From Roseivirga spongicola (GTDB taxonomy: Bacteria; Bacteroidota; Bacteroidia; Cytophagales; Cyclobacteriaceae), in NCBI RefSeq assembly GCF_001592965.1, contig NZ_LRPC01000001.1:186001-250000 (forward strand): 64,000 bases of DNA, read 5' to 3'. Positions 45,101-52,150 of this stretch are shown piece after piece (position 1 is the first letter of the stretch; every line of letters begins with the position of its first letter). The position numbers and the translations under genes were made by a program. Below the pieces are notes generated by a model. That model was not told the origin of the DNA. It ran no database searches and was given only the letters and a program-made list of their open reading frames with translations.

Positions 45101-45654
45101 AAAACACCCCCATAGATAGACTGCCTAAAGCGCTTGCCTGTATATCCCGTTTGGGAATAAGTAACAGATGCATCAGAAAACTTGATAGTCGCCCCGTTTT
45201 CTTCTATCCTTTCTCTGTAATAAGCATCATAAATAAACTGGCCTTTCGGATAGTTAACCTTAATTCTGTTCAATGCTTTCTTTAGAACCCTTTTTGGGTT
45301 CTTCTGCCTTCCACGAGAAACCACAACATCTGCCAATTCTTGAATATGGATTTTCAAAAACACTCTATTCTCTTCTTGCTCTCGCAGGCTAGATATTGGA
45401 ACCTCTTTTGGTTCATAGCCAATACAGGAAAAAACGAGTGTATCATTCCGATAAGCATAAGGTATTTTTATGGCAAAGCTTCCATCTTCTTCAGAGATGC
45501 TCCCCAAATAGGTATGCTTTATTCTCAGTGTGGCAAATGGAATTAGCTCATCACTACCATGCATATAGACCTGCCCTTTAAAGCGCTTGTCAGTCTGAGC
45601 AAAAACAGAATAGGAAACCAAAAGGTATAGAAATAGAGATGCGAAGAACCTCAA
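42109..45654 (-). CDS. Fusion of a carboxypeptidase-regulatory-domain protein with an S9 oligopeptidase
   Basis: 1181 residues. Signal peptide (about 1-19), then a carboxypeptidase-regulatory-like domain (FKGQVYMHGSDELIPFATLRIKHTYLGSISEEDGSFAI, 24-110). A DUF5686-like outer-envelope region runs to about residue 480, ending FWKTYERTNPIAAI...LEKQF where related stand-alone proteins end. From about 485 it is an S9A oligopeptidase B: PP(V)AEVIPTQITLHGKNLVDNYSWLKDR, a seven-bladed propeller, and the hydrolase with Ser1019 (GGSAGG), Asp1104 (GLEDKNV) and His1139 (EGHSLSSSR). It would place a peptidase on an exported, envelope-bound module. The reading frame is uninterrupted. Confidence 0.88.
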   Translation of the reverse strand: MRFFASLFLYLLVSYSVFAQTDKRFKGQVYMHGSDELIPFATLRIKHTYLGSISEEDGSFAIKIPYAYRNDTLVFSCIGYEPKEVPISSLREQEENRVFLKIHIQELADVVVSRGRQKNPKRVLKKALNRIKVNYPKGQFIYDAYYRERIEENGATIKFSDASVTYSQTGYTGKRFRQSIYGGVLLSNSRVGTIGGIPSFRSLYSHWGERLHDHFGHRTAREDKVKIHDSRSSLNLTKEGLEANIEGGPLGIVSKDLVKYIHYFLDKKSFKSYQYELFEEYLENKGWTYLIRFEPKKEPASLKTIQDKKAKGKRTSRSDILSGEIYIDQDSYAIVKLAYRVEQDYRRHICNLGDMNIQHYGYEVNVDYKRNLDSRWQVDRIFRKDEFIFKDTVSQQTTPYATIAEMYVTESNSAIQSILPTESFLNHDANSLYDYAVEYNPEFWKTYERTNPIAAIDSEIRSHMEMTDSLEKQFAIKHMRDESLKPPVAEVIPTQITLHGKNLVDNYSWLKDRNPKSNSKIMDYIKAENVYTDNYLIPLRKNIRELSNEIFNKMDVESKTDSVLDYGYWYWSLYEGYNDHRTIYRRKNESGAPKEVLLNLTSIADSADYFQFGFYDVSPNNQYLAYAIDTVGNGSLTTYITDLTSGEVLQDSSSNSSDFMWSEDSKGFFYSSKDKSTNRKHSILYHRIGDQFSQDTTFFHEPDPARNVAIWKSFNKEFLFVSSRSATSRDLYMARNKVPYDFKLISATKGREVHSISPVEDKMYVLTNQNAPNGKLMVADTTSFSIKHLIDVEEPAEGVVLEDYAVFRNFFVFLKREQMHQYIEVRNRFTGDKYRIESDHDKLRAYALGRNVNIDTDTLRYFETAPNYSTQRVLFNMNNKKSKSETVSKRKGYDLSSFFRVKLLWVQARDGAQIPVSIVYFGSDKMKNLENRPVFIDAYGAYGLGNRLTHNASIEPLIEEGFIYAYVHVRGGDELGDDWYVQGKQFNKMNSFYDLIDAVDFMKYTGIGHSQRFFANGGSAGGLLMAAVINERPEMFAGAFLDVPFLDVINTMLDESLPLTVDEFDEWGNPRRKKDFNYMLQYSPYENIKPQAYPKLMFQIGLEDKNVGFWEAAKMVAKLRATKTDDNVLLLQTKLSEGHSLSSSRMQGVQALAQKYSVLFEWLREVNYEIAKEQEQQKKRP

Positions 45655-46063
45655 AACGTTTTTATTATGTGTGAAAAAAATAATAGACTTTTTCTATTAT
45701 TAAACTTAATTATAAACACTAAGAACTCCGTTGTTATTGCATCATAATCATTTCCTTTTTTTGAGAAGAGATAAGGCTAATCAGTTATTTCCGTCTGTTA
45801 TAACTAACCATATTGAAAAACTCTCTAGATATTTTACTCTAGAAAAATGACCTTCTAAAAGGCCAAGGGGATTTACTTCGAAAGAATGTTTATACTAAAT
45901 GCAAACTGGAAGAAATACTCTTTCGATTAGGCTATTACAGTGAAGAACGTGGCACCCAACAAGGCTAAGTTACCTTCCCACGCCTAGCTTCAACCAAAAA
46001 AACTGATAGAGCAACAGTTACCAAACAGAATAGCCTCTCAACAAAGGAAAGTTCAGTACATTC
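45655..46063. other. Gene-free AT-rich region
   Basis: 409 bp without a credible frame, between the S9 fusion (start at 45654) and the flippase-like gene's end. It contains one inverted repeat (listed separately) and a CTCTAGA direct repeat near 45820-45845. I see no tRNA, IS end or long structure, and suspect a decayed gene or promoter-distal leader. Confidence 0.5.
45679..45701. repeat. AT-rich inverted repeat upstream of S9 fusion gene
   Basis: AATAATAG and CTATTATT arms separated by 7 bp lie 25 bp upstream of the fusion gene's start. The position suits an operator, but no regulator is known. Confidence 0.35.
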
Positions 46064-47095
46064 TTATTTATCGGACTTCCACCACCTCGGCATCAAAATA
46101 ACACCAGCTATTAAATAAGGATAATAGGTGGATAGCCTCCAAAGTACACTTGAAACGAAGGTGTATTTACCTGCAAAGTCTTGATAAAAGACACTAAACA
46201 TCAATTCCGCTGTACCTGCATTACCTGGCGATGGAGAAACCAGCATTACCACCCACATTACTAAATGCCTACTCAACATGAGCAGCTGGTTATCCAAGGT
46301 TAGATCGGCAAAGCCTCCAACCCACGCATTAACCAAGGCAAACTTGAATATCCAGATGAGATAAGTAAGACCAAGTAGTTTCAACCAATAAAGGAGAGAC
46401 TGCCCCTTTAGCACCTGAGAAGCCAAAATCATTTCATCACTTTGTTTCATCACAGGAGCTCTCCATTTTTGAAACCACCTCAGATTCATAATACTGGAAA
46501 GAATTTTCCGTACTGTCTTAGGAAAAAACAGTAGAGCAGAAAGCATAAAGGCAGTATAAGCAACCACCGAAGAATAGCTAAGCCAAAAGACCTTGCTCAC
46601 ACCATCCTCTAACCATTCATTGGTGGTGTCGACCAATGGAAAAACACTTTCAGAGGCTCCCAAAATAACTAGCGGAGAGGCAGTTAGAAAAAACAGATTA
46701 TCCAAAATGGCAAGCAATAACGAATAGGCAAGTGCCTTTCCAAATGACTGACCTTCTTTGAATATTATGAAAATCAAAACAGCTGCAGCACCAATCACTG
46801 GCGGTGTTACTCCGATAGCAAACTCCCACAACAAGACAACCCGAATAGCTGGATAAAAATCAATTTCAGAATGAGATAGTAGTCGTACCCTAAGAGCATT
46901 CAATCCATCCTTAAAAACTATAAATAGCAGAACTATTAGAATATTAACTAAACGAAAATCTGAAAAGAGAAGCAGGGATTCTTTTGAAAATTGATCATCG
47001 CGATATGCGAGAAAAGAAATAATTACGAAACCGAGTAAAACAGGCAGCCAAACGCTTTTGGGGTTGAGAACTTTTTGCGCCTTGCCGTTATCCAT
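46064..47095 (-). CDS. Flippase-like lysylphosphatidylglycerol-synthase TM domain protein
   Basis: 343 residues, eight or more membrane helices, no soluble C-terminal synthase domain. Signatures of the LPG_synthase_TM/UPF0104 (AglD-like) family are FKDGLNALRVRLLSHSEIDFYPAIRVVLLWEFAIGVTP and the C-terminal SPSPGNAGTAELMFSVFY. Related proteins move or modify lipids in the cytoplasmic membrane; the reaction is unknown. It overlaps the scpA start region by 8 bp at its 5' end, so they are co-transcribed. Confidence 0.85.
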   Translation of the reverse strand: MDNGKAQKVLNPKSVWLPVLLGFVIISFLAYRDDQFSKESLLLFSDFRLVNILIVLLFIVFKDGLNALRVRLLSHSEIDFYPAIRVVLLWEFAIGVTPPVIGAAAVLIFIIFKEGQSFGKALAYSLLLAILDNLFFLTASPLVILGASESVFPLVDTTNEWLEDGVSKVFWLSYSSVVAYTAFMLSALLFFPKTVRKILSSIMNLRWFQKWRAPVMKQSDEMILASQVLKGQSLLYWLKLLGLTYLIWIFKFALVNAWVGGFADLTLDNQLLMLSRHLVMWVVMLVSPSPGNAGTAELMFSVFYQDFAGKYTFVSSVLWRLSTYYPYLIAGVILMPRWWKSDK

Positions 47096-47852
47096 TTTGA
47101 TCTTGCGTCACCAGGTCTTCTTCGATTTTTTCTATCCAGAAATTATTGAAGCCTTCCCCAAGGTGCATGGTAATTTGTCTCATTTGCAGTAGATCCAAAA
47201 TAGAGAGGAAGTTGAATATTACAGCAATTTTGTTTGGCTCCATGGCAATCAATTCTTCAAAAGAAAGCCTTGGTGCTTCCTGAAGCTTCTCAATAATATA
47301 GTCTCGCTGCCCTGATATAGTATAAGGATACTGGACTACTTCATGCTTTGGCTTATTCTGCTCGTATTCATAACGAGACATTAATCGTTGATATACCTTC
47401 AGCAGCTTATACAAATCGACATCTTGAAGTTCAGATTCCACATCATTCCCTTCTGCCAACTTCTTAAGCTCGCGAACAATATTACCTCTAGATTCCTTTT
47501 GAGATCGAGCCAACTCCATATTGCTCAACTCATCAACAACCGATTTATATTTTTTGTACTCCAAAAGATGTTTCACCAACTCTTCCCTAGGGTCAACCTC
47601 ATTTCCTTCTTCGTCCAAAACGGGGCGTGGCAACAACATTTTCGCCTTAATTCTCATTAGCGTTGCTGCCACAAGAATAAACTCGCTGGCTACCTCCACA
47701 TTCATTTGTTCTAAATGATGCAGGTAATCTAAAAAGTCTTTGGTGATGGTATGAATAGGTATATCGTGAATATCTAGCTCGTCTCGCTGTATGAAGAACA
47801 ACAGCAGATCGAAGGGGCCTTCAAAAAGAGGGAGCTTAATTTCGAAACTCAC
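47088..47852 (-). CDS. scpA: Segregation and condensation protein A
   Basis: 254 residues with a GTG start. The kleisin features are an N-terminal LPLFEGPFDLLLFFIQRDELDIHDIPIHTITKDFLDYL, EFILVAATLMRIKAKMLLPR, and a C-terminal winged-helix AVIFNFLSILDLLQMRQITM. It bridges SMC heads with ScpB in chromosome condensation. A TAnnTTTG element lies 20 bp upstream of its start. The flippase gene follows with an 8-bp overlap. Confidence 0.94.
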   Translation of the reverse strand: MSFEIKLPLFEGPFDLLLFFIQRDELDIHDIPIHTITKDFLDYLHHLEQMNVEVASEFILVAATLMRIKAKMLLPRPVLDEEGNEVDPREELVKHLLEYKKYKSVVDELSNMELARSQKESRGNIVRELKKLAEGNDVESELQDVDLYKLLKVYQRLMSRYEYEQNKPKHEVVQYPYTISGQRDYIIEKLQEAPRLSFEELIAMEPNKIAVIFNFLSILDLLQMRQITMHLGEGFNNFWIEKIEEDLVTQDQNG

Positions 47853-47872
47853 GGATACAAAATCTTTTGAAT

Positions 47873-47880
47873 CAAATATA
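47873..47880 (-). promoter_or_regulatory. -7 promoter element of scpA
   Basis: TATATTTG on the minus strand matches TAnnTTTG exactly and lies 20 bp before the GTG start codon. Confidence 0.55.
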
Positions 47881-47998
47881 TAGAGATTGAAAGAACTGCG
47901 CCTTTAGTGCCAAAATTATTTTTAATTTTACGCCTTATTGAAAATCTATGGCAAACATTTAACGCGCATGTTTGTTCATTAGACATCCAAATTAAAGA

Positions 47999-49933
47999 AT
48001 GTTGATTAAGCCGGGACCACTCCTTTCAAAAATTGATTCTCCTGCCGATTTAAAGAAGCTAGATCAAACTCAGTTAGTTCAAATTTGCGATGAACTGAGA
48101 CAGTATATTGTAGATAATGTCTCCGTTTATGGCGGCCACTTTGGGGCTAGTCTTGGCGTAGTAGAAATGACTGTAGCCATTCACTACATCTTCAACACCC
48201 CAACAGATCAGTTGGTGTGGGATGTAGGGCACCAGGCTTATGGACATAAAATTTTAACTGGCAGAAGGGATAACTTCCACACTAATAGATTGTACAAAGG
48301 ACTTTCTGGCTTCCCGAAAAGAAAGGAAAGTGAGTATGACACCTTTGGCGTAGGCCACTCTTCAACTTCTATTTCTGGTGCGTTAGGAATGGCAATTGCC
48401 AACCAATATAAGAAGGACGATCGCCAACACATTGCCGTTATTGGTGATGGTGCCATGACGGGCGGTCTGGCCTTTGAAGGAATGAACCACGCTGGCTCTA
48501 CAAATGCCAACCTGCTCATTATACTGAATGACAACTGCATGTCTATCGACCCAAATGTAGGTGCACTGAAAGATTATCTGACAGATGTAACTACTTCTGG
48601 AACCTACAATAAGGTAAAAGACGATGTATGGAAGCTTCTCAGTAAATTCTCAAAATTTGGTAAGAGTGCTCAAGAGATTATTTCAAAAGTAGAGCATTCA
48701 ATGAAAGCAATGCTCTTGAAGCAAAGCAATCTATTCGAATCACTCAATCTAAGATATTTCGGTCCGGTAGATGGTCACGATGTTCATCACCTAACCCATG
48801 TTCTGAACGACCTTAAGAACATTCCTGGCCCAAAAATCCTTCACTGTGTAACAGTAAAGGGCAAGGGCTACAAACCAGCCGAAGAAGGGAATGCCACTAA
48901 ATGGCATGCTCCAGGCAAGTTCGACAAAGTAACTGGAGAGGTTTTCAAGAAAGTTCATGACAAGCCTCAGCCACCAAAATACCAAGATGTCTTCGGTCAT
49001 ACCTTGGTTGAATTAGCCGAAAAGAATGACAAAATCATGGGAGTTACTCCTGCCATGCCATCAGGTTCTTCAATGAACATTATGATGAAAGCCATGCCAG
49101 AAAGAGCTTTCGATGTGGGTATTGCAGAGCAACACGCAGTTACTTTTTCGGCAGGTTTAGCTACACAAGGCTTGATGCCTTTCTGCAACATATACAGCAC
49201 CTTTATGCAAAGGGCGTACGATCAAGTGATCCACGATGTGTGTATTCAGGATTTACCAGTGAATTTCTGTCTAGACAGGGCCGGTTTTGCAGGAGCCGAT
49301 GGGCCTACTCACCACGGAGCTTATGACATCGCCTACATGCGTTGTATTCCTAACATGATTCTTGCTGCTCCAATGAATGAAGCAGAGCTTAGAAACATGA
49401 TGTATACTGCTCAACTTCCTAGAGAAGGACAAGCATTCACCATTCGTTACCCAAGAGGAACAGGTGTTATGCCAGAGTGGAAAACTGAGATGGAGAAAAT
49501 GACTATCGGAACTGGAAGAAAGATTTCTGAAGGTGAAGATTTAGCCATTCTTACCTTAGGCCATATTGGTAATTATGCCATTGAAGCGAAGGAAATGCTG
49601 AAGGGCACTGGTGCCAACCCAGCTCATTACGATATGCGCTTTGTAAAACCTTTGGACGAAGAACTACTTCACGATATTTTCAGAAATTATAAGAAGGTAA
49701 TCACTGTTGAGGATGGCTGCATTGTGGGTGGATTTGGTAGTGCCGTACTAGAGTTTATGGCAGCTAACAACTATTCGGCCCAAGTGAAAATACTAGGTAT
49801 TCCAGATAGAATAGTTGAGCATGGAACTCAGCTCGAGCTTCATGCCGAGTGCGGATTCGATCCATCAGGTATTGCTGAAACAGTAAAACAAATGTTAGGG
49901 GTTAAAGCTACCACCCCGTATGCCAGCAATTAA
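47999..49933 (+). CDS. dxs: 1-Deoxy-D-xylulose-5-phosphate synthase
   Basis: 644 residues. The transketolase-like order is complete: GGHFGASLGVVEMTVAIHYIFNTPTDQLVWDVGHQAYGHKILTGR, the thiamine pyrophosphate motif IGDGAMTGGLAFEGMNHAG...NDNCMSI, and the catalytic Glu/His segment DVGIAEQHAVTFSAGLATQG with FNCTYSTFMQRAYDQ-like NIYSTFMQRAYDQVIHDV. It makes DXP from pyruvate and glyceraldehyde 3-phosphate, entering both isoprenoid (MEP) and thiamine/PLP synthesis. The 3' end overlaps the hydrolase gene by 14 bp. Confidence 0.97.
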   Translation: MLIKPGPLLSKIDSPADLKKLDQTQLVQICDELRQYIVDNVSVYGGHFGASLGVVEMTVAIHYIFNTPTDQLVWDVGHQAYGHKILTGRRDNFHTNRLYKGLSGFPKRKESEYDTFGVGHSSTSISGALGMAIANQYKKDDRQHIAVIGDGAMTGGLAFEGMNHAGSTNANLLIILNDNCMSIDPNVGALKDYLTDVTTSGTYNKVKDDVWKLLSKFSKFGKSAQEIISKVEHSMKAMLLKQSNLFESLNLRYFGPVDGHDVHHLTHVLNDLKNIPGPKILHCVTVKGKGYKPAEEGNATKWHAPGKFDKVTGEVFKKVHDKPQPPKYQDVFGHTLVELAEKNDKIMGVTPAMPSGSSMNIMMKAMPERAFDVGIAEQHAVTFSAGLATQGLMPFCNIYSTFMQRAYDQVIHDVCIQDLPVNFCLDRAGFAGADGPTHHGAYDIAYMRCIPNMILAAPMNEAELRNMMYTAQLPREGQAFTIRYPRGTGVMPEWKTEMEKMTIGTGRKISEGEDLAILTLGHIGNYAIEAKEMLKGTGANPAHYDMRFVKPLDEELLHDIFRNYKKVITVEDGCIVGGFGSAVLEFMAANNYSAQVKILGIPDRIVEHGTQLELHAECGFDPSGIAETVKQMLGVKATTPYASN

Positions 49934-50696
49934 TTTCAAAGTTCAAGGAAAAGGTACAGCCATTGTCCTAATTCACGGCTTCTGTGAGACGCTAGAGATG
50001 TGGAACAACATAGTGTCCGAGTTAGCCAAAGATTATAGGGTCTTTTCAATAGATTTACCCGGTTTTGGTGGCTCTCCCCTGCCTAAAGAACAAGTCAGCA
50101 TTGAGCTTATCGCTAAATCCGTTGCCGACTGGGCTAAAGAACAAGGCATTGACAGGGCGGCATTTATTGGACATTCCTTAGGTGGATATGTGGCTCTTGC
50201 ACTGGCTGAATTATACCCCGACCTCATCAACGGAATAGGACTCGCCCACTCTAATGCGTACGCTGACCCAGAAGAGGGCAAGATCAATAGAGATAAGGTA
50301 GTGAAGTTTATAGAGCGACATGGGCACGAAAAGTGGATAGAAACCTTTGCTCCTAGTCTCTTTGCTAAAGAGAATGTTGACCATTGCCAAGCAGCCATTA
50401 AAATGGTTACGGAAATGGGAGTAAACACTCAGGCCGAAACTATTATTGCCTACACCTTAGCCATGAAGGACAGGAAAGACCGATTTGAAGTTTGGAGAAA
50501 CATTGAAGGCCATTGCCTTTTTATTGGAGGCACTGAAGACTCTAGAATAAGCCCAGAAATATCAGAAGAGCATATTTACGCACGCGAAAAAGTAGACGGA
50601 CATATTTTACCTGGCATAGGACACATGGGTATGTTTGAAGACCAACCTAACTTCATCGAAATTGTAAGCACTTACTTACACAAAGCATCACATTAA
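49920..50696 (+). CDS. Alpha/beta hydrolase
   Basis: 258 residues. The oxyanion loop IHGFCETLEMW, the nucleophile elbow AFIGHSLGGYVALALAE (Ser about 86), a late Asp in IGGTEDSRI and His in LPGIGHMGMFEDQP form the usual triad. The reaction is not specified; esterases, lipases and thioesterases share this pattern. It overlaps the end of dxs by 14 bp and is co-transcribed with it. Confidence 0.9.
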   Translation: MPAINFKVQGKGTAIVLIHGFCETLEMWNNIVSELAKDYRVFSIDLPGFGGSPLPKEQVSIELIAKSVADWAKEQGIDRAAFIGHSLGGYVALALAELYPDLINGIGLAHSNAYADPEEGKINRDKVVKFIERHGHEKWIETFAPSLFAKENVDHCQAAIKMVTEMGVNTQAETIIAYTLAMKDRKDRFEVWRNIEGHCLFIGGTEDSRISPEISEEHIYAREKVDGHILPGIGHMGMFEDQPNFIEIVSTYLHKASH

Positions 50697-50993
50697 TTAA
50701 GCTTGACTGAGTGCCTGTGTCAACTCTCTTTTCGTCACCACTCCAGCCTTTTTCCATTTTATCTCTCCTCCTTGGAATAAAATAAGGGTCGGAATACTTC
50801 TAACACCAAACCGCTGAGCTATCGGCTGATTCTTATCAACATCAATCTTAATTACCTTCACTTTGTCTCCAAGCTCTTGAGCTACCTCTTTAAGAACCGG
50901 AGCCATCATTTGACATGGCCCACACCAGTCAGCATAAAAGTCTACTAACACTGGCTGATCTTGGCTTACTAAAGCATCAAATTTTCCTTTCAT
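50697..50993 (-). CDS. trxA: Thioredoxin
   Basis: 98 residues, a single thioredoxin domain: VDFYADWCGPCQMMAPVL (dithiol WCGPC), the cis-Pro segment RSIPTLILFQGGE, and no signal peptide. It serves as general cytoplasmic disulfide reductant, including for the fRMsr of this window. It begins immediately after the convergent hydrolase gene and is divergent from the desaturase gene. Confidence 0.95.
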   Translation of the reverse strand: MKGKFDALVSQDQPVLVDFYADWCGPCQMMAPVLKEVAQELGDKVKVIKIDVDKNQPIAQRFGVRSIPTLILFQGGEIKWKKAGVVTKRELTQALSQA

Positions 50994-51067
50994 AGCGACA
51001 AATTTAATCCACCTAAAAACAGCAGACAGATTTTATTTGTTCCTATTTTCAAATTTGAACACCTCGT

Positions 51068-51844
51068 ATGTATCAATATGACTTTACTGAACCAGAAAAC
51101 TTCCTGATCCTCACAGGATTGATGTTTCTCATAGTCGTATTTAGGTACACCTTTGTTGCCGGTATTTTCTATTTGGTTTTCTATATAATTGATCCGAAAT
51201 CTACCCGAAGCAGAAAGATCTTTCAAACCAGCGCCTCCAAAGAGCAATTGAAAAAGGAAATATTCTGGTCTACTTTTACCTCAATCTTGTTCGCTTTAGC
51301 AGGTGCGGGAATGGTCGTTCTCTGGCAACTAGGCCATACAGCAATTTATGAATACATAGACCAATATGGTTGGTGGTGGATACCAATAAGCTTTCTTATA
51401 GCCACATTTATTCATGAGACTTACTATTATTGGCTGCATAGATGGATGCACAAACCAAAAGTTTACCGACTAATTCATAAAACACATCACGACAGCCACA
51501 TAACCTCTCCATGGACAAGCTTTTCTTTCCACCCTGGAGAAGGGGTTTTACAGTCTCTGATCATACCAGTAATCGTTTTATTCTTACCGATGCACTATTG
51601 GACTATTGTCACCCTGCTCACCTTTATGACACTGACGAGTGCTATCAACCATTCTAATGTAGAAATATACCCAAAGGGCTTTTATAAACATTGGCTAGGG
51701 AAATGGCTTATTGGCGCCACGCATCATAGCCTGCACCATACTCAATACAGATATAACTTTGGCCTATACTTTACTTTTTGGGATAAATGGATGAAAACAG
51801 AAAGTGCTAAATATGAAGGGAATTTTGAGAAGCACACAAACTAA
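51068..51844 (+). CDS. Sterol desaturase/fatty acid hydroxylase family protein
   Basis: 258 residues with about five membrane helices and the tripartite di-iron His motif: HETYYYWLHRWMH, HKTHHDSH and the later HHSLHHTQY. Members hydroxylate or desaturate lipids, carotenoids or sterols, and Bacteroidota use them for hydroxy-fatty acids and pigments. The substrate is not known. A candidate sRNA gene lies downstream on the opposite strand. Confidence 0.92.
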   Translation: MYQYDFTEPENFLILTGLMFLIVVFRYTFVAGIFYLVFYIIDPKSTRSRKIFQTSASKEQLKKEIFWSTFTSILFALAGAGMVVLWQLGHTAIYEYIDQYGWWWIPISFLIATFIHETYYYWLHRWMHKPKVYRLIHKTHHDSHITSPWTSFSFHPGEGVLQSLIIPVIVLFLPMHYWTIVTLLTFMTLTSAINHSNVEIYPKGFYKHWLGKWLIGATHHSLHHTQYRYNFGLYFTFWDKWMKTESAKYEGNFEKHTN

Positions 51845-51874
51845 AGAATGGATCAACTAAGAGGGGCGTAAAAT

Positions 51875-52020
51875 AAAAGAGTCACTCCCGTTGGAGCGAC
51901 TCCCTTTCACCTAAACACCTGGGTAACTAACTACTCATAGTGAACCTTTCGGTTCCTACACCCAGACTTATCTTTATTGCTTTCGCGATTTGTCTTATCT
52001 ATCAGAGGATTAACCTCTTG
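51875..52020 (-). ncRNA. Candidate small RNA with own promoter and terminator
   Basis: About 146 nt on the minus strand. The 5' part has hairpin AGAGG-TTAAT-CCTCT (52004-52018). The middle holds a GNRA-capped hairpin GAACC-GAAA-GGTTC (51942-51955) closed by ACCCAG/CTGGGT-type outer pairing (51919-51924 with 51960-51965). The 3' end is the terminator hairpin GAGTC-A-CTCC...GGAG-C-GACTC (51879-51902) followed by T-rich sequence. A perfect TAnnTTTG -7 element sits just upstream. No frame in it is convincing as a peptide. A 3'-UTR structure of the upstream ALDH gene is the main alternative. I cannot assign it to a family. Confidence 0.6.
51879..51902 (-). terminator. Terminator hairpin of the candidate sRNA
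   Basis: The arms GAGTC-A-CTCC and GGAG-C-GACTC pair over 9 bp with one mismatch and a 4-nt loop. On the minus strand the tail is TTTTATTTTA. Confidence 0.7.
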
Positions 52021-52026
52021 TGAAAT

Positions 52027-52034
52027 CAAAGTTA
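52027..52034 (-). promoter_or_regulatory. -7 promoter element of the candidate sRNA
   Basis: TAACTTTG on the minus strand matches TAnnTTTG exactly; a TTTA at the -33 distance is one base off TTTG. Confidence 0.5.
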
Positions 52035-52150
52035 GTAGTATTTTCTGTTAAATAAAATTTAATATATCAATAATTCGAAAAACTTAATTCCTATACCATC
52101 AATAATTCATTAAGTGTTTCGAATACATTTTTATGCATTTCATAACACTA

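Noticed and set aside
51879-51902. Hairpin as a plus-strand terminator of the desaturase gene
   Set aside because: The T-rich tail is only on the minus strand; on the plus strand the stem is followed by CCTTTCAC.
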